Assembly (NCBI GenBank): GCA_964370375.1
Contig: CAYJIX010000030.1
Location: forward strand, 1-27,142
Length of the DNA: 27,142 bases
Origin: CAYJIX01 sp964370375
GTDB taxonomy: Bacteria > Desulfobacterota > Desulfovibrionia > Desulfovibrionales > Desulfovibrionaceae
Reading direction: 5' to 3'
Both the position numbers and the translations under genes were made by a program. Shown here one piece after another: positions 6,828 to 15,633 of this stretch. Positions within the stretch are counted from its first letter, which is position 1; every line of letters starts with the position of its first letter. Below the pieces are notes generated by a model. The model did not search any database and was not told the origin of the DNA. It worked only from the letters and a program-made list of their open reading frames with translations.

Positions 6828-7301
6828 CTCCTGTCAAGGACAACATAATCATATTTATTCAATTGTCGAGAGGGTGGTGTCTTATTGAGAAGTATTAAGG
6901 TGTAACAATAAAGTGTTTTTGTTATGTTACAAAATGGTGTCTTTTGATGATATTTTATGTCAAAATGGCACATTTTGACAAAAAACTCTCTGCCAGAAAG
7001 AAAACAGATTCTTAGCAATAAAAAATTTTAATCGCTTTTAATATATTATAAGTCTCTAAAAAAAAAGACACATTGCAACCCAGTTGTGCAAGGCTTGTAA
7101 AACTGTAAGTTAATTTTATATGTACTAATAGCAAAAAATATGTAAATTTATTTAGATAGGATCGTTAAATAGCCTATGCAGACTCAAGGAGGGTAATAAA
7201 AAAAGCATTGCAAAAGCGCACATATCAAATTTAGTCGTAATTTATCTGCACACCATATTGGAAAAATTCACGCAGACTGCTCAAACGCGAATGAGGTACT
7301 T
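6828..7301. other. Divergent AT-rich control region between darP and the chemoreceptor gene
   Basis: This stretch of 474 bases serves as promoter region for both neighbours. It is AT-rich and holds two related palindromic sites (6927-6980). An AGGAGGG at about 7190 looks like a ribosome binding site, but no start codon follows it at proper distance. I found no convincing -35/-10 pair or sigma-28 box for the chemoreceptor gene. Confidence 0.5.
6927..6980. promoter_or_regulatory. Two phased operator-like palindromes
   Basis: The right site is a perfect inverted repeat, TGTCAAAAT (6958-6966) and ATTTTGACA (6972-6980), with spacer GGCAC. A degenerate copy starts 31 bp to the left at 6927 and matches it at 17 of 24 positions. 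A spacing of 31 bp is about three helical turns, as seen for regulators that bind cooperatively on one face of DNA. The regulator is unknown; the half-site TTTTGACA does not match a consensus I can name with confidence. Confidence 0.45.
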
Positions 7302-9695
7302 ATGAAATTGCAATCTCGACTTTTATTACCAACAATGGGGCTGCTTGCCATTCTTCTTGGGACAAGCGGATACTTATTTTATAATTCTGCTGCAACAAAT
7401 ATTCATGCAGCCATTGAAACGGATTACATGGGAGAGGCCAATTCGTTAATGCGCACATTGTCAATTTTTGCCACAGAGCGAAAAGGTGATGTCGCGCGCA
7501 TTGCTGCTCAGGAAGAAGTTATTCGTTTTTTGGAGCAAGACAGCGGTGCCAATTCTTTTAATGTCACTGCAATAAACAGTAGTTTAAAGGATGATTTAAG
7601 CGTTTTTCCTGATTTTATGCGTATAACCCTACTGAACAAATCAGGGGTTACTGTGGCTTCTTCTGATCCGCAAAGTGCAGATTTAGGAAGTAGTTTTGCT
7701 GACAGAGAATATTTTCAAGAAGCCACACAAGGCGAAATCTATTTTTCCTCAATTTTTATGAGTCGTCTAGACAATGCCCCTGTTTTGGTAGCTTCTGCAC
7801 CGGTTCGCAGCAATGGCAGTATTGTAGGTGTTGTAAGAACGACTGTTACAGCTGATTTTTATAATGAGTTGATGGATACTCTCAGACGAGGTTCAACAGG
7901 TTACACCTATATTTTGAACGATGCTGGACTTGTGTCTATCAGCCCTAAAAAAGAACGGCTTTTTAAAGAAAACCTTCCTTTAATGCCACTTTATAAGCAA
8001 TGGGTAGCAACCGACGGTCAAGGGTTAGTAGAGCAGGCCGACAATGAAGGCCAGCCTGCATTTATATATTATAAAACCGACAAAGATACAAAGCTTACCG
8101 TTGTTGCTACCATAGATAATGCAGAAGTGTTTGCAGGTCTTATTGACATGCGCAATACCATTTATGGTGTTATTCTTGGAGGTGTTCTTTTAGGCTCTGT
8201 AATCACCTGGCTTTTGATGCGGCCTATTGTCAGCGCCTTGCGTCAAGGGGCAGCTTTTGCAACCGATGTGGCCTCAGGTAAGCTTGACGGAACACTCAAT
8301 GTGCACCGTAAGGATGAAATCGGTGAACTTGCCAATGCCCTTCGTACCATTCCGGATGTGCTTCATGATGTTATGAATGAATATTCCGACCTTGAAAAGA
8401 AAGTTCGCGGCGGCTACCTTGCAGCGCGCGGGGATGGTATGCGTTTTCAGGGTGAATTTGGCGTTCTTATACAAAGAACAAATGTTATTATGGATGGTGT
8501 GACTGCTTTACTTGAAAAAGTCGATTCTCCGGTATTTGTTTTGGATAATAAACTCAATGCCACCTATGCCAATGCTGCCGTTCGCTCGTTAGTGGGTGAA
8601 GACTATATGGGGAAAGATTGTAAGGCCCTTTTTAATAACGAAGACAACGGAACCCCTGAAGACGGCGTACTCATAGCCCTTAGGAGCAAGCGGCCTTCCG
8701 GAAATGAAACCGTTACACGTCCTCAAGGCATGCACATTGATGTGACCTACAGTGCCATACCCATGCTGGATGACAAAGGCGAAGTTGGCTCCATACTTAT
8801 CCTTGTAACCGATGTGACAAGTATCAAAAAAACACAACGTGTCATTATGGAAGTTACAAGTCAGGCAACACTCATATCTGACCGAGTGGCCACTGCTGCC
8901 GAACAACTATCTGCACAAGTGGAGCAAGTGACAAAAGGAACCAGCATACAACGTGATACGGTTGCTTCTACCGCCACTGCCATTGAAGAAATGAACGCCA
9001 CAGTCCTTGAAGTTGCCAACAGCGCAGAACAAGCACGGGTGCAGGCTGGCGACACGCAGCGCCAAGCCGAGCAGGGAACAGGTGTAGTGTCACAGGTGGT
9101 ACATGCCATGGAAGAGGTCAACATCGTTGCCGAAGCCTTATCCAATGATATCAAATCCCTTGGCGTGCAGGTTGAAGCCATTGGTTCGGTCATGAGCGTG
9201 ATTTCCGATATTGCTGACCAGACCAACCTGTTGGCCCTCAACGCTGCTATTGAAGCAGCCCGTGCAGGGGAAGCAGGGCGCGGTTTTGCCGTTGTTGCAG
9301 ATGAAGTGCGAAAACTTGCCGAAAATACCATGAACGCAACTACAGAAGTGGGCAGTAGTATTACCGGCATTCAAAAATCAACGGCTGCTAATATTGCCCA
9401 GTTTGAAAAAGCAGCAAAAATCATTGATGAGGCTACAGCCCTTAGCAACGCCTCTGGTGAAGCCTTGGCTGAAATTCAAAGACTGGCTGAAAGCAACACA
9501 ACCCTTATCACAACCATTGCCACAGCGGCAGAGGAACAATCGGCTACCTCAGAGGAGCTTAGCCATTCAGCTGTTGGCATTAAAAACATTGCTGATGAGC
9601 TTTCAGGTAGCATGGATGAAGCGTCATCAGCTGTCAATGAGCTAGCACAATTGGCTTTGGAGCTTCGTGAAACATTAAGCAGGCTCGATGGATAA
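7302..9695 (+). CDS. Methyl-accepting chemotaxis protein (dCache-HAMP-PAS-MCP signal)
   Basis: This transmembrane chemoreceptor has 797 residues. TM1 lies at about 7-27. A periplasmic double-Cache sensor (about 28-283) includes DREYFQEATQGEIYFS and GSTGYTYILNDAGLVSISP. TM2 (about 286-306) is followed by a HAMP linker (to about 360). A cytoplasmic PAS domain (about 406-510) includes SPVFVLDNKLNATYANAAVR, and the methyl-accepting signalling coiled coil runs from about 530 to the end. The hairpin tip EAARAGEAGRGFAVVADEVR that contacts CheA/CheW is intact. Cache domains commonly bind small organic ligands; the ligand here cannot be told. A PAS between HAMP and signal domains is common in Desulfovibrio-type receptors and may sense redox or a cofactor. 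The C-terminal NWETF-like pentapeptide for CheR binding is absent. The ATG has GAGGT upstream. It is a single-gene unit with its own terminator. Confidence 0.93.
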   Translation: MKLQSRLLLPTMGLLAILLGTSGYLFYNSAATNIHAAIETDYMGEANSLMRTLSIFATERKGDVARIAAQEEVIRFLEQDSGANSFNVTAINSSLKDDLSVFPDFMRITLLNKSGVTVASSDPQSADLGSSFADREYFQEATQGEIYFSSIFMSRLDNAPVLVASAPVRSNGSIVGVVRTTVTADFYNELMDTLRRGSTGYTYILNDAGLVSISPKKERLFKENLPLMPLYKQWVATDGQGLVEQADNEGQPAFIYYKTDKDTKLTVVATIDNAEVFAGLIDMRNTIYGVILGGVLLGSVITWLLMRPIVSALRQGAAFATDVASGKLDGTLNVHRKDEIGELANALRTIPDVLHDVMNEYSDLEKKVRGGYLAARGDGMRFQGEFGVLIQRTNVIMDGVTALLEKVDSPVFVLDNKLNATYANAAVRSLVGEDYMGKDCKALFNNEDNGTPEDGVLIALRSKRPSGNETVTRPQGMHIDVTYSAIPMLDDKGEVGSILILVTDVTSIKKTQRVIMEVTSQATLISDRVATAAEQLSAQVEQVTKGTSIQRDTVASTATAIEEMNATVLEVANSAEQARVQAGDTQRQAEQGTGVVSQVVHAMEEVNIVAEALSNDIKSLGVQVEAIGSVMSVISDIADQTNLLALNAAIEAARAGEAGRGFAVVADEVRKLAENTMNATTEVGSSITGIQKSTAANIAQFEKAAKIIDEATALSNASGEALAEIQRLAESNTTLITTIATAAEEQSATSEELSHSAVGIKNIADELSGSMDEASSAVNELAQLALELRETLSRLDG

Positions 9696-9789
9696 CAAGG
9701 CAAACAATAAAATATTGTTGAAGAGGTAAACCTTATAGAAAAGCTTTGTGAAAAAAAACTCTAGCTAGGCTTGCAAGATACAGATAGGC

Positions 9790-9828
9790 AAAGCGCTTAC
9801 CTAAAAAGTTGTTTTAGTTAAGCGTTTT
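9790..9828 (+). terminator. Rho-independent terminator downstream of the chemoreceptor gene
   Basis: Two 17-base arms (9790-9806 and 9812-9828) pair with one G:U and one mismatch around a 5-base loop. The 3' arm ends in TTTT, with TGTCTT following. It lies about 95 bases after the chemoreceptor stop. Confidence 0.75.
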
Positions 9829-10221
9829 GTCTTATTCAATGTGCTTAAATAAAAGCCGCGCCAGGTTGAGTGAGCTAAAAAAAATGTTGTCAGAGGAAAA
9901 CAAAAACTTTTCTCCAAAAAACATAAAAAAAGCGTAATATGCATAGAATACAACTAAAGGTTTCGCTGGTAAGAACCGGTTCACGCTGTCATTTGGCCCG
10001 AAGAGTTCTTGACGTAAGAGCTTGAATCCGTTAACACTCATACGTGTTTAGTAAAAAAAGCACATGCTGCATGCAGTATTGGGCATTTTACATCGTATGG
10101 ATATAGAGCTTCACGGATTGATTCTATAAAAAGGTATCATTCTGAAAAGTATTACTTTCATACGCATTAAGTGCCTTTGGGTTCGTCGCTGTTTACATGA
10201 GTTTTAAGGAAGGATATCACC
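9829..10221. other. Upstream region of the hmc operon
   Basis: About 390 bases lie between the terminator and hmcA. No convincing gene is present; a 69-codon minus-strand frame has no ribosome binding site. A perfect palindrome CTGCATGCAG lies at 10067-10076. A weak promoter candidate TTGGGC (10079-10084), 17 bases, TATAGA (10102-10107) lies just after it. The hmc promoter is probably here but is not clearly identified. Confidence 0.4.
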
Positions 10222-11973
10222 ATGAAAATCGGTCGAAACCTGCAACGCATAAGCGTGCTGGCGTTTATAGCCGTGTTTATTTTTGCTGCATTGGCTTTTG
10301 CCGCATCAAATATAGACAGTGGCAAGCCACGCGCTGACGTTATCAAGGTGGCCATTGGGCAAGCTGATGAGCGAGAAATGCCACCGGCGCTTTTTGAACA
10401 CGATAAGCATACAGAGGCTTTGGCAGCCAAGGGGCAAGATTGCACCGTTTGCCATACCCAAATGGATGGGAGTACGCCTTTTGTCTATAAAGGCATAGCT
10501 GACGATGCAGATTTTGAATCGCAACTAGATGCGTTTCATGCTTCCTGCATAGGCTGCCATATGGACATGGAGTATAACGAGCAGGCTACTGGGCCTTTAG
10601 ACGGGCAATGCCGTCTTTGCCACGTGGATGCAAACATAGATACTCAAACCCTGCCGGTCACCATGGACAAGTCGCTCCATGCCATCCATATCGAATCCGC
10701 CTTCATTAAAAATCCAAACGACCCTTCGGCTAATTGTGGTGTGTGTCACCATAGCTATGACCTTGCGGCGAAAGAATTGGTGTGGGTGCCGGGAACAGAG
10801 CAAGCCTGCTCAGTATGTCATACTGATTCAGCACAAGGAAATACGCCCTCCCTTAAAGACGCCATGCATACAAGCTGTGTGTCTTGTCATGCCAATAGAT
10901 CACTTGAAGCGCAAAGCAAGGCTACAGCACCTGCCAATGCGCCTGTACCCTCTACACAAAACGAAGCTAGCGCAACTCCTGTCACAGAGGCAGCTCTTAT
11001 GCATGCCAATGGGCCGGAAACGTGCGCCGGTTGTCACTCACTTGCCGGACAAGAAGCCTTTCCTGTGCTAAAAAATCCGCCAAGGCTTATGCGAGGCCAG
11101 CCTGACGCCACAGTGTTATTGCCCATGACCAATGCCCAGTTGGACGAACAAGGTAAAGCTGAAAGCAAAGTGCCTTTAGGTGATGCCGTCTATACGGGTA
11201 TGAATCCGGTCATCTTCAACCATAAAGCTCATGAAGAAGCAACAGAAACTTGTTCTGTATGCCACCATGTGCGCATTGAGGACGGAAGTTGTTCCACCTG
11301 TCATACGGTGGAAGGCCGCCCAGAAGGGCAGTTTGTACAACTTGGTAAAGCCATGCACGATCCTTTTGCTGAACAAAGCTGTGTTGGCTGTCACCAAGAG
11401 ACGATAGCAAATAAGCTGGAATGTGCCGGTTGCCATGTGGCTGTGAAACCCAAAACCGAAACATCCTGCGTTACCTGCCATCAACCTGTACAGGGTATCA
11501 GTACAGCAGATGTAGCTGACGGCACTGCCTTTGAACTTAGCAAAGAAGAGCTGGAAACCATTGCCCTGGAAAATATTGAAGCCAGAAAGCCGGTAACTCC
11601 TCTTTCTCCTGATGAAATACCAGAAACCGTAATCATTGACGCGCTAAGCGATGAGTACGAGCCCTCTGTGTTCCAGCATAGAGCCATATACAAATCACTC
11701 ATTGAGGGAGCAGCAGCAAGCAAGCTGGCCGAAACCTTCCACTCATCGCCCCTTGCAGCCTGTGCGGCCTGTCACCACAATAGTCCGATGGAAGGGCTGG
11801 CCAATCCTCCCAAATGCGTAACCTGTCATAGTGTTGAACCTCAAGCTACAAGCCGAAACGTGCCTTCGCTCAAGGTTGCCTATCATCAGCAGTGCATGTC
11901 CTGCCATACAGCCATGAAGCTGGAAAGCCCTGCTGCCACCGATTGCACCGCGTGTCACGCTGTGCGTAAGTAG
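10222..11973 (+). CDS. hmcA: High-molecular-weight cytochrome c HmcA (16 hemes)
   Basis: HmcA is the periplasmic electron-accepting subunit of the Hmc transmembrane redox complex. It exchanges electrons with hydrogenases and cytochrome c3. A signal peptide (about 1-27, cleavage after AFA) precedes a mature region with exactly 16 CXXCH heme motifs, the first CTVCH and the last CTACH. This equals the heme count of Desulfovibrio HmcA. Many additional His residues (for example FEHDKHTE, FNHKAH) supply distal ligands as in cytochrome c3 domains. At 583 residues it is longer than my recollection of the Desulfovibrio vulgaris protein (about 545). A low-complexity Ala/Pro/Thr/Ser linker between the sixth and seventh motifs may account for part of this. 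AAGGAAGG precedes the ATG. hmcB starts 13 bases after its stop. Confidence 0.95.
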   Translation: MKIGRNLQRISVLAFIAVFIFAALAFAASNIDSGKPRADVIKVAIGQADEREMPPALFEHDKHTEALAAKGQDCTVCHTQMDGSTPFVYKGIADDADFESQLDAFHASCIGCHMDMEYNEQATGPLDGQCRLCHVDANIDTQTLPVTMDKSLHAIHIESAFIKNPNDPSANCGVCHHSYDLAAKELVWVPGTEQACSVCHTDSAQGNTPSLKDAMHTSCVSCHANRSLEAQSKATAPANAPVPSTQNEASATPVTEAALMHANGPETCAGCHSLAGQEAFPVLKNPPRLMRGQPDATVLLPMTNAQLDEQGKAESKVPLGDAVYTGMNPVIFNHKAHEEATETCSVCHHVRIEDGSCSTCHTVEGRPEGQFVQLGKAMHDPFAEQSCVGCHQETIANKLECAGCHVAVKPKTETSCVTCHQPVQGISTADVADGTAFELSKEELETIALENIEARKPVTPLSPDEIPETVIIDALSDEYEPSVFQHRAIYKSLIEGAAASKLAETFHSSPLAACAACHHNSPMEGLANPPKCVTCHSVEPQATSRNVPSLKVAYHQQCMSCHTAMKLESPAATDCTACHAVRK

Positions 11974-11986
11974 TGAAGGAGAAGGT

Positions 11987-13249
11987 ATGAACCGCAGATC
12001 TTTTCTGGCCCTTCTGGGTGGAACAGGCTTAACAGCCTTGGGTAACGGGACAAACGCTTGCGCAGCAGGCACCTTCCCGGGGCACACGAACAGTAACGGC
12101 GTCTTGCACGACACCACGCTATGTATTGGGTGTCGCAAGTGCGAAGTGGCTTGCAGCAAGGTCAATGACCTGCCAAAGCCTGAACAGTCTTTAGAAGATT
12201 TAACGGTAACCCATACCAAGCGTCGCACAACAGCAGCAGCTTGGACCGTGGTCAATCGTTATGAGCAATCAGACGGAACCTCTGTTTTTCGTAAGCTTCA
12301 GTGCCTGCATTGTGAGGAACCTGCCTGTGCCAGTGCCTGTTTTGTTAAGGCCTTTACAAAAAATCCCGACGGCTCGGTCACTTATGACCCCAGCCTTTGC
12401 GTTGGTTGCCGCTATTGCATGGTCGCATGCCCCTTTAATATTCCTGGATATACCTATGACAGTGCCTTCAACCCGTTGGTACAAAAATGCACATTGTGCC
12501 ATCCGCGCCTTGAACAAGGGTTGTTGCCGGGTTGCGTAGATGCCTGCCCCACCGGAGCATTGGTTTACGGCAAACGTAAAGATTTGATCCGAATTGCTTG
12601 GGACAGAATCAATGCTGACAAAGGGCGTTATCAAACCCATTTGTACGGCGAACACGAAATGGGCGGCACAGCGTGGATGATCCTATCGGGTGCCTCGTTC
12701 ACTAACGTGGGGCTAGATGAAAAATTAGGAAACCAGCCTGCTGCCGACTACACCAAGGGCCTCTTAGGTGTTGTGCCCATGGTTGTGGGGATTTGGCCTG
12801 TACTGCTTGGCGGTGCCTATGCCATTACAAAACGCAAAGAACAGGTTGCAGCAGAAGAGCAATCCATAGCTGTGCAACAAGCTGTGGAAGCCACAAAGAC
12901 CCGCGAAGGCGAAAAAATGGCAGCTGAGCGCGCTTCGTTACAAAAAGACCAGGCCCGCGCTGTGGAAGCTGAAGCCAAAAAAGTACGTGAAGAGGTCGAA
13001 GCAGAGCTAACAGCTCGTTTTGCAGAAGAAAAAGCAACAGCTGAACAAGAAGCTGCAACACGCGAAAGCGAAATGCAAGCAGCCCTTGACAAGGCCTTGG
13101 CTGAACTTGAAAAGAAAAAAACACAACCTGTCCAAGCAAAAGGACGAGTGCAAGCCGGCAAAGCAGGCGCTAAAGCTGCTAAACCGCAAGCTAAAAAACA
13201 AGATCCTGCTAAGGCTCAAGATGACGCAGACAGTACAGGAGGCGAATAA
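11987..13249 (+). CDS. hmcB: Hmc complex iron-sulfur protein HmcB with long coiled-coil tail
   Basis: HmcB is the four-cluster ferredoxin-like subunit that passes electrons between HmcA and the membrane subunits. A twin-arginine signal (RRSFLALLGG) implies export of the folded protein. The sixteen cluster cysteines form four groups: C46/49/52/56, C106/109/114/118, C138/141/144/148 and C168/171/183/187. One transmembrane helix lies at about 259-280. After it comes an unusual tail: about 100 residues rich in Ala, Glu, Lys and Gln with coiled-coil character (about 283-385), then a Lys/Ala-rich end. With the clusters in the periplasm, this tail should be cytoplasmic. The stop overlaps the hmcC start by one base (TAATG), and the hmcC ribosome binding site (AGGAGG) lies inside this gene. 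Confidence 0.93.
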   Translation: MNRRSFLALLGGTGLTALGNGTNACAAGTFPGHTNSNGVLHDTTLCIGCRKCEVACSKVNDLPKPEQSLEDLTVTHTKRRTTAAAWTVVNRYEQSDGTSVFRKLQCLHCEEPACASACFVKAFTKNPDGSVTYDPSLCVGCRYCMVACPFNIPGYTYDSAFNPLVQKCTLCHPRLEQGLLPGCVDACPTGALVYGKRKDLIRIAWDRINADKGRYQTHLYGEHEMGGTAWMILSGASFTNVGLDEKLGNQPAADYTKGLLGVVPMVVGIWPVLLGGAYAITKRKEQVAAEEQSIAVQQAVEATKTREGEKMAAERASLQKDQARAVEAEAKKVREEVEAELTARFAEEKATAEQEAATRESEMQAALDKALAELEKKKTQPVQAKGRVQAGKAGAKAAKPQAKKQDPAKAQDDADSTGGE

Positions 13250-14538
13250 TGAAACTATGGAAAAACGTCTCCCTGCGCATGGACAGCGCAGCTGAAAAAT
13301 TGGCCGAAAAAAGCTGGATGCAAAACTTTGTGGGGCGTACATTTTTGTCCATTCCGCGTACCCCTGCCAACGTGATAACTGCCATTATTTTAGCCCTTGG
13401 CCTTTGGGTAACGCTGTTGCGATTCACCTTGGGGCTTGGTGCTGTTACAAACCTATCTGACAACACCCCGTGGGGGTTATGGATCGGCTTTGACCTTATG
13501 TGCGGTGTCGCCCTTGCTGCTGGGGGGTATGTTACCTCAGCCGCCTGTTACCTTTTTGGGCTTAAACGCTACCATTCAGCTGTGCGCCCTGCCATTACAA
13601 CGGCCTTTTTAGGGTATCTTTTTGTGGTTGTGGCATTGCTTTATGATGTGGGTCAACCTTGGCGATTGCCGTATCCTTTGATGGTGTCGTGGGGGACTAC
13701 CTCCATTTTGTTTGAAGTGGGGCTTTGCGTGGGCCTTTATCTGACAGTTCTTTTTGTAGAATGGTCACCAGCTGCCATGGAATGGTTCCTTGGGATGGAT
13801 AATGTACCAACATGGTTGGTAAAATTGCGTCCTCACCTTGCCAAAATACGCAAATGGGTGCTTAGGCTCACTATTCCCTTAACCATTTTAGGCGTTGTGC
13901 TTTCAACCTTGCACCAATCGTCACTTGGCGCGTTGTTCCTTATTGCGCCTAGTAAAGTGCATCCTTTGTGGTATTCATCGTTCATGCCGGTGTTCTTCTT
14001 CATCTCGTCCATGGTTGCAGGTTTGTGCATGGTGATTTTTGAAGGCACCTTGGCCCATAAAGCCCTTCACCATAAAATGGATGAAACCCATTTGGCCGAA
14101 AGTGACGGCGTGGTGTATGGCTTTGGTCGCGCTGCTGCCATGGTGCTTGCCGGCTATTTTGCTATCAAGGTTATGGATATTGCCATGGATCATGATTGGC
14201 AGTATTTGACCACAGGCTATGGGCTTTGGTTTTTGGTTGAACTGTTTGGTTTTGTGGCTCTTCCTGCATTTTTGTTTGCCATGGGCACACGGGAGCGCAA
14301 TTTGTGCTTTATTCGCTGCGCTGCGGTGCTTGGGGTGCTTGGCATTGTTGTCAATCGCTTCAATGTGTCCCTTATTGCCTTTAACTGGCAGTTGCCGGCA
14401 GAGGATCGTTATTTCCCAAGCCTTGGCGAATTTATCCTTTCACTTTTTATTGTCACGCTTATCGTTACTGCCTATCGCTTTATCAGTGCAAAAATGCCTG
14501 TGCTGTACGAGGATAAACGTTTTCCGACAGATCATTGA
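13249..14538 (+). CDS. hmcC: Hmc complex integral membrane subunit HmcC (NrfD/PsrC family)
   Basis: This 429-residue protein has about ten hydrophobic helices. It belongs to the NrfD/PsrC/HybB family of quinone-interacting or electron-relaying membrane subunits that partner with four-cluster ferredoxin proteins such as HmcB. The family pattern is visible in DNTPWGLWIGFDLMCGVALAAGGY and LSTLHQSSLGALFLI. It anchors the complex and is thought to take part in moving electrons, possibly protons, across the membrane. It is translationally coupled to hmcB by a one-base overlap. A gap of 97 bases follows before hmcD, long for this operon. Confidence 0.94.
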   Translation: MKLWKNVSLRMDSAAEKLAEKSWMQNFVGRTFLSIPRTPANVITAIILALGLWVTLLRFTLGLGAVTNLSDNTPWGLWIGFDLMCGVALAAGGYVTSAACYLFGLKRYHSAVRPAITTAFLGYLFVVVALLYDVGQPWRLPYPLMVSWGTTSILFEVGLCVGLYLTVLFVEWSPAAMEWFLGMDNVPTWLVKLRPHLAKIRKWVLRLTIPLTILGVVLSTLHQSSLGALFLIAPSKVHPLWYSSFMPVFFFISSMVAGLCMVIFEGTLAHKALHHKMDETHLAESDGVVYGFGRAAAMVLAGYFAIKVMDIAMDHDWQYLTTGYGLWFLVELFGFVALPAFLFAMGTRERNLCFIRCAAVLGVLGIVVNRFNVSLIAFNWQLPAEDRYFPSLGEFILSLFIVTLIVTAYRFISAKMPVLYEDKRFPTDH

Positions 14539-14635
14539 TCGCATACCGAAGTTCATAAAAAATGGGCAAAGCAATACATTGTACACACAAACGTTTTGTT
14601 TTGTATCACTTAAATAGGTTATGGAAGGAGAATCC

Positions 14636-14779
14636 ATGGAGATGTTCACCACCTTATACGATTTTATGGTGTATACCAAAGGTGTAACCTATTTGCTTAT
14701 GGGGGCAACCTTACTGGGATTATGGGGTTTTTGGTTTTTTCTTACCGGGCGTGATAAAAAATCAGGACGCCCCCAGTAA
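14636..14779 (+). CDS. hmcD: Small Hmc membrane subunit HmcD
   Basis: This 47-residue protein begins MEMFTTLYDFMVYTKGVTY, has a single hydrophobic helix (about 19-37, LLMGATLLGLWGFWFFL) and ends in the basic tail TGRDKKSGRPQ. It lies in the position of hmcD in the Desulfovibrio hmc operon, which also encodes a protein of about 5 kDa. A good ribosome binding site (GGAAGGAG) lies 5 bases before the ATG. Its exact role is not known; a structural role in the membrane part of the complex is inferred. The gene is short enough to be missed by length-limited gene finders. Confidence 0.85.
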   Translation: MEMFTTLYDFMVYTKGVTYLLMGATLLGLWGFWFFLTGRDKKSGRPQ

Positions 14780-14913
14780 AAGCCAAACCGTGTAAAACCA
14801 AATTGTAGAAAGATTTTACAGCACGACGATATGTCAGAAGATTAGACCATGGCATTACGATTCTCGCAGTGCCGGGGCCATGCATCAAAACATAGCCCGA
14901 AAAGGAGTTCATC

Positions 14914-15594
14914 ATGTATACGCTGTTGACAGGGCCGTTACTAGAGCTAGCCATAGTGATATTTGTTGTGGGCTTAACCTACAAGGTTGTTCGCTATGTG
15001 AAGGGCCTTGACTGGAAGCTTGAAAGGATCGCCTATGAGGAAGAACGCACTCGTGGTCTAAAAGGGGCGGTAGCTTCCATCATACAGTGGCTTATACCTT
15101 TTGGTACGCACAGCTGGCGCAGGCAGCCCTATTTTACGCTAGCCTTTTTCCTTTTCCATGCAGGGCTTGTCTTGGTTCCACTTTTTTTCATCGGGCACAA
15201 CGTGATATTACAGGAACGCCTTGGCTTTAGTTTTCCAAGCCTTCCCTTATGGCTTTCAGATGGTTTAACTGTTGGTGCGTTACTTGGCGGCCTTATGATG
15301 ATTTTACGACGTATTTCATTGCCGGAAGTGCGCTTTATCACCAATAAAACCGACTGGTTTGTATTGTGTTTAAGTATTTTTGTATTGCTAAGTGGTTTTT
15401 TGGCACGTTTAGGAGCTCCCGGCTACGAAACGTGGCTGTTGTGGCATATTTTTAGTGCAGAGGTTGTTCTTGTGTGCGCGCCTTTTACAAAGCTTTCGCA
15501 CATTGTGCTGTATTTTATGTCACGGGGTCAGCTGGGCATGGACTTTGCCATCAAGCGTGGCGGAGCTTCACGCGGTCCTGCCTATCCCTGGTAA
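14914..15594 (+). CDS. hmcE: Hmc complex membrane subunit HmcE
   Basis: HmcE is a 226-residue integral membrane protein with five predicted helices, resembling the gamma (NarI-like, cytochrome b) subunits of respiratory complexes. Histidines in or next to helices (FHAGLVLVPLFFIGHN, LLWHIFSAE, FTKLSHIVLYF) could ligate heme b. It lies between hmcD and hmcF as in Desulfovibrio vulgaris. The start has AAAAGGAG upstream. A 134-base gap separates it from hmcD and contains a small imperfect hairpin (14851-14873). The C-terminus (RGGASRGPAYPW) is polar. HmcE is expected to hand electrons to the cytoplasmic protein HmcF. Confidence 0.92.
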   Translation: MYTLLTGPLLELAIVIFVVGLTYKVVRYVKGLDWKLERIAYEEERTRGLKGAVASIIQWLIPFGTHSWRRQPYFTLAFFLFHAGLVLVPLFFIGHNVILQERLGFSFPSLPLWLSDGLTVGALLGGLMMILRRISLPEVRFITNKTDWFVLCLSIFVLLSGFLARLGAPGYETWLLWHIFSAEVVLVCAPFTKLSHIVLYFMSRGQLGMDFAIKRGGASRGPAYPW

Positions 15595-15633
15595 TGGTCA
15601 TATTGGAACACGCTTTTTTTGTTGGAGGAAATC

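Noticed and set aside
6966..6980. Sigma-54 promoter TGGCAC...
   Set aside because: The -24 GG is present, but the -12 position has GA instead of GC, and the bases belong to the perfect palindrome.
9832..10041. 69-codon minus-strand frame with hydrophobic residues
   Set aside because: It has no ribosome binding site, overlaps the region just after a terminator and is rich in Phe/Leu as expected from AT-rich DNA. No family is recognisable.
10079..10107. Sigma-70 promoter for hmcA
   Set aside because: Only 3 of 6 matches at -35 and 4 of 6 at -10. It is mentioned in the intergenic entry but not called as a feature.
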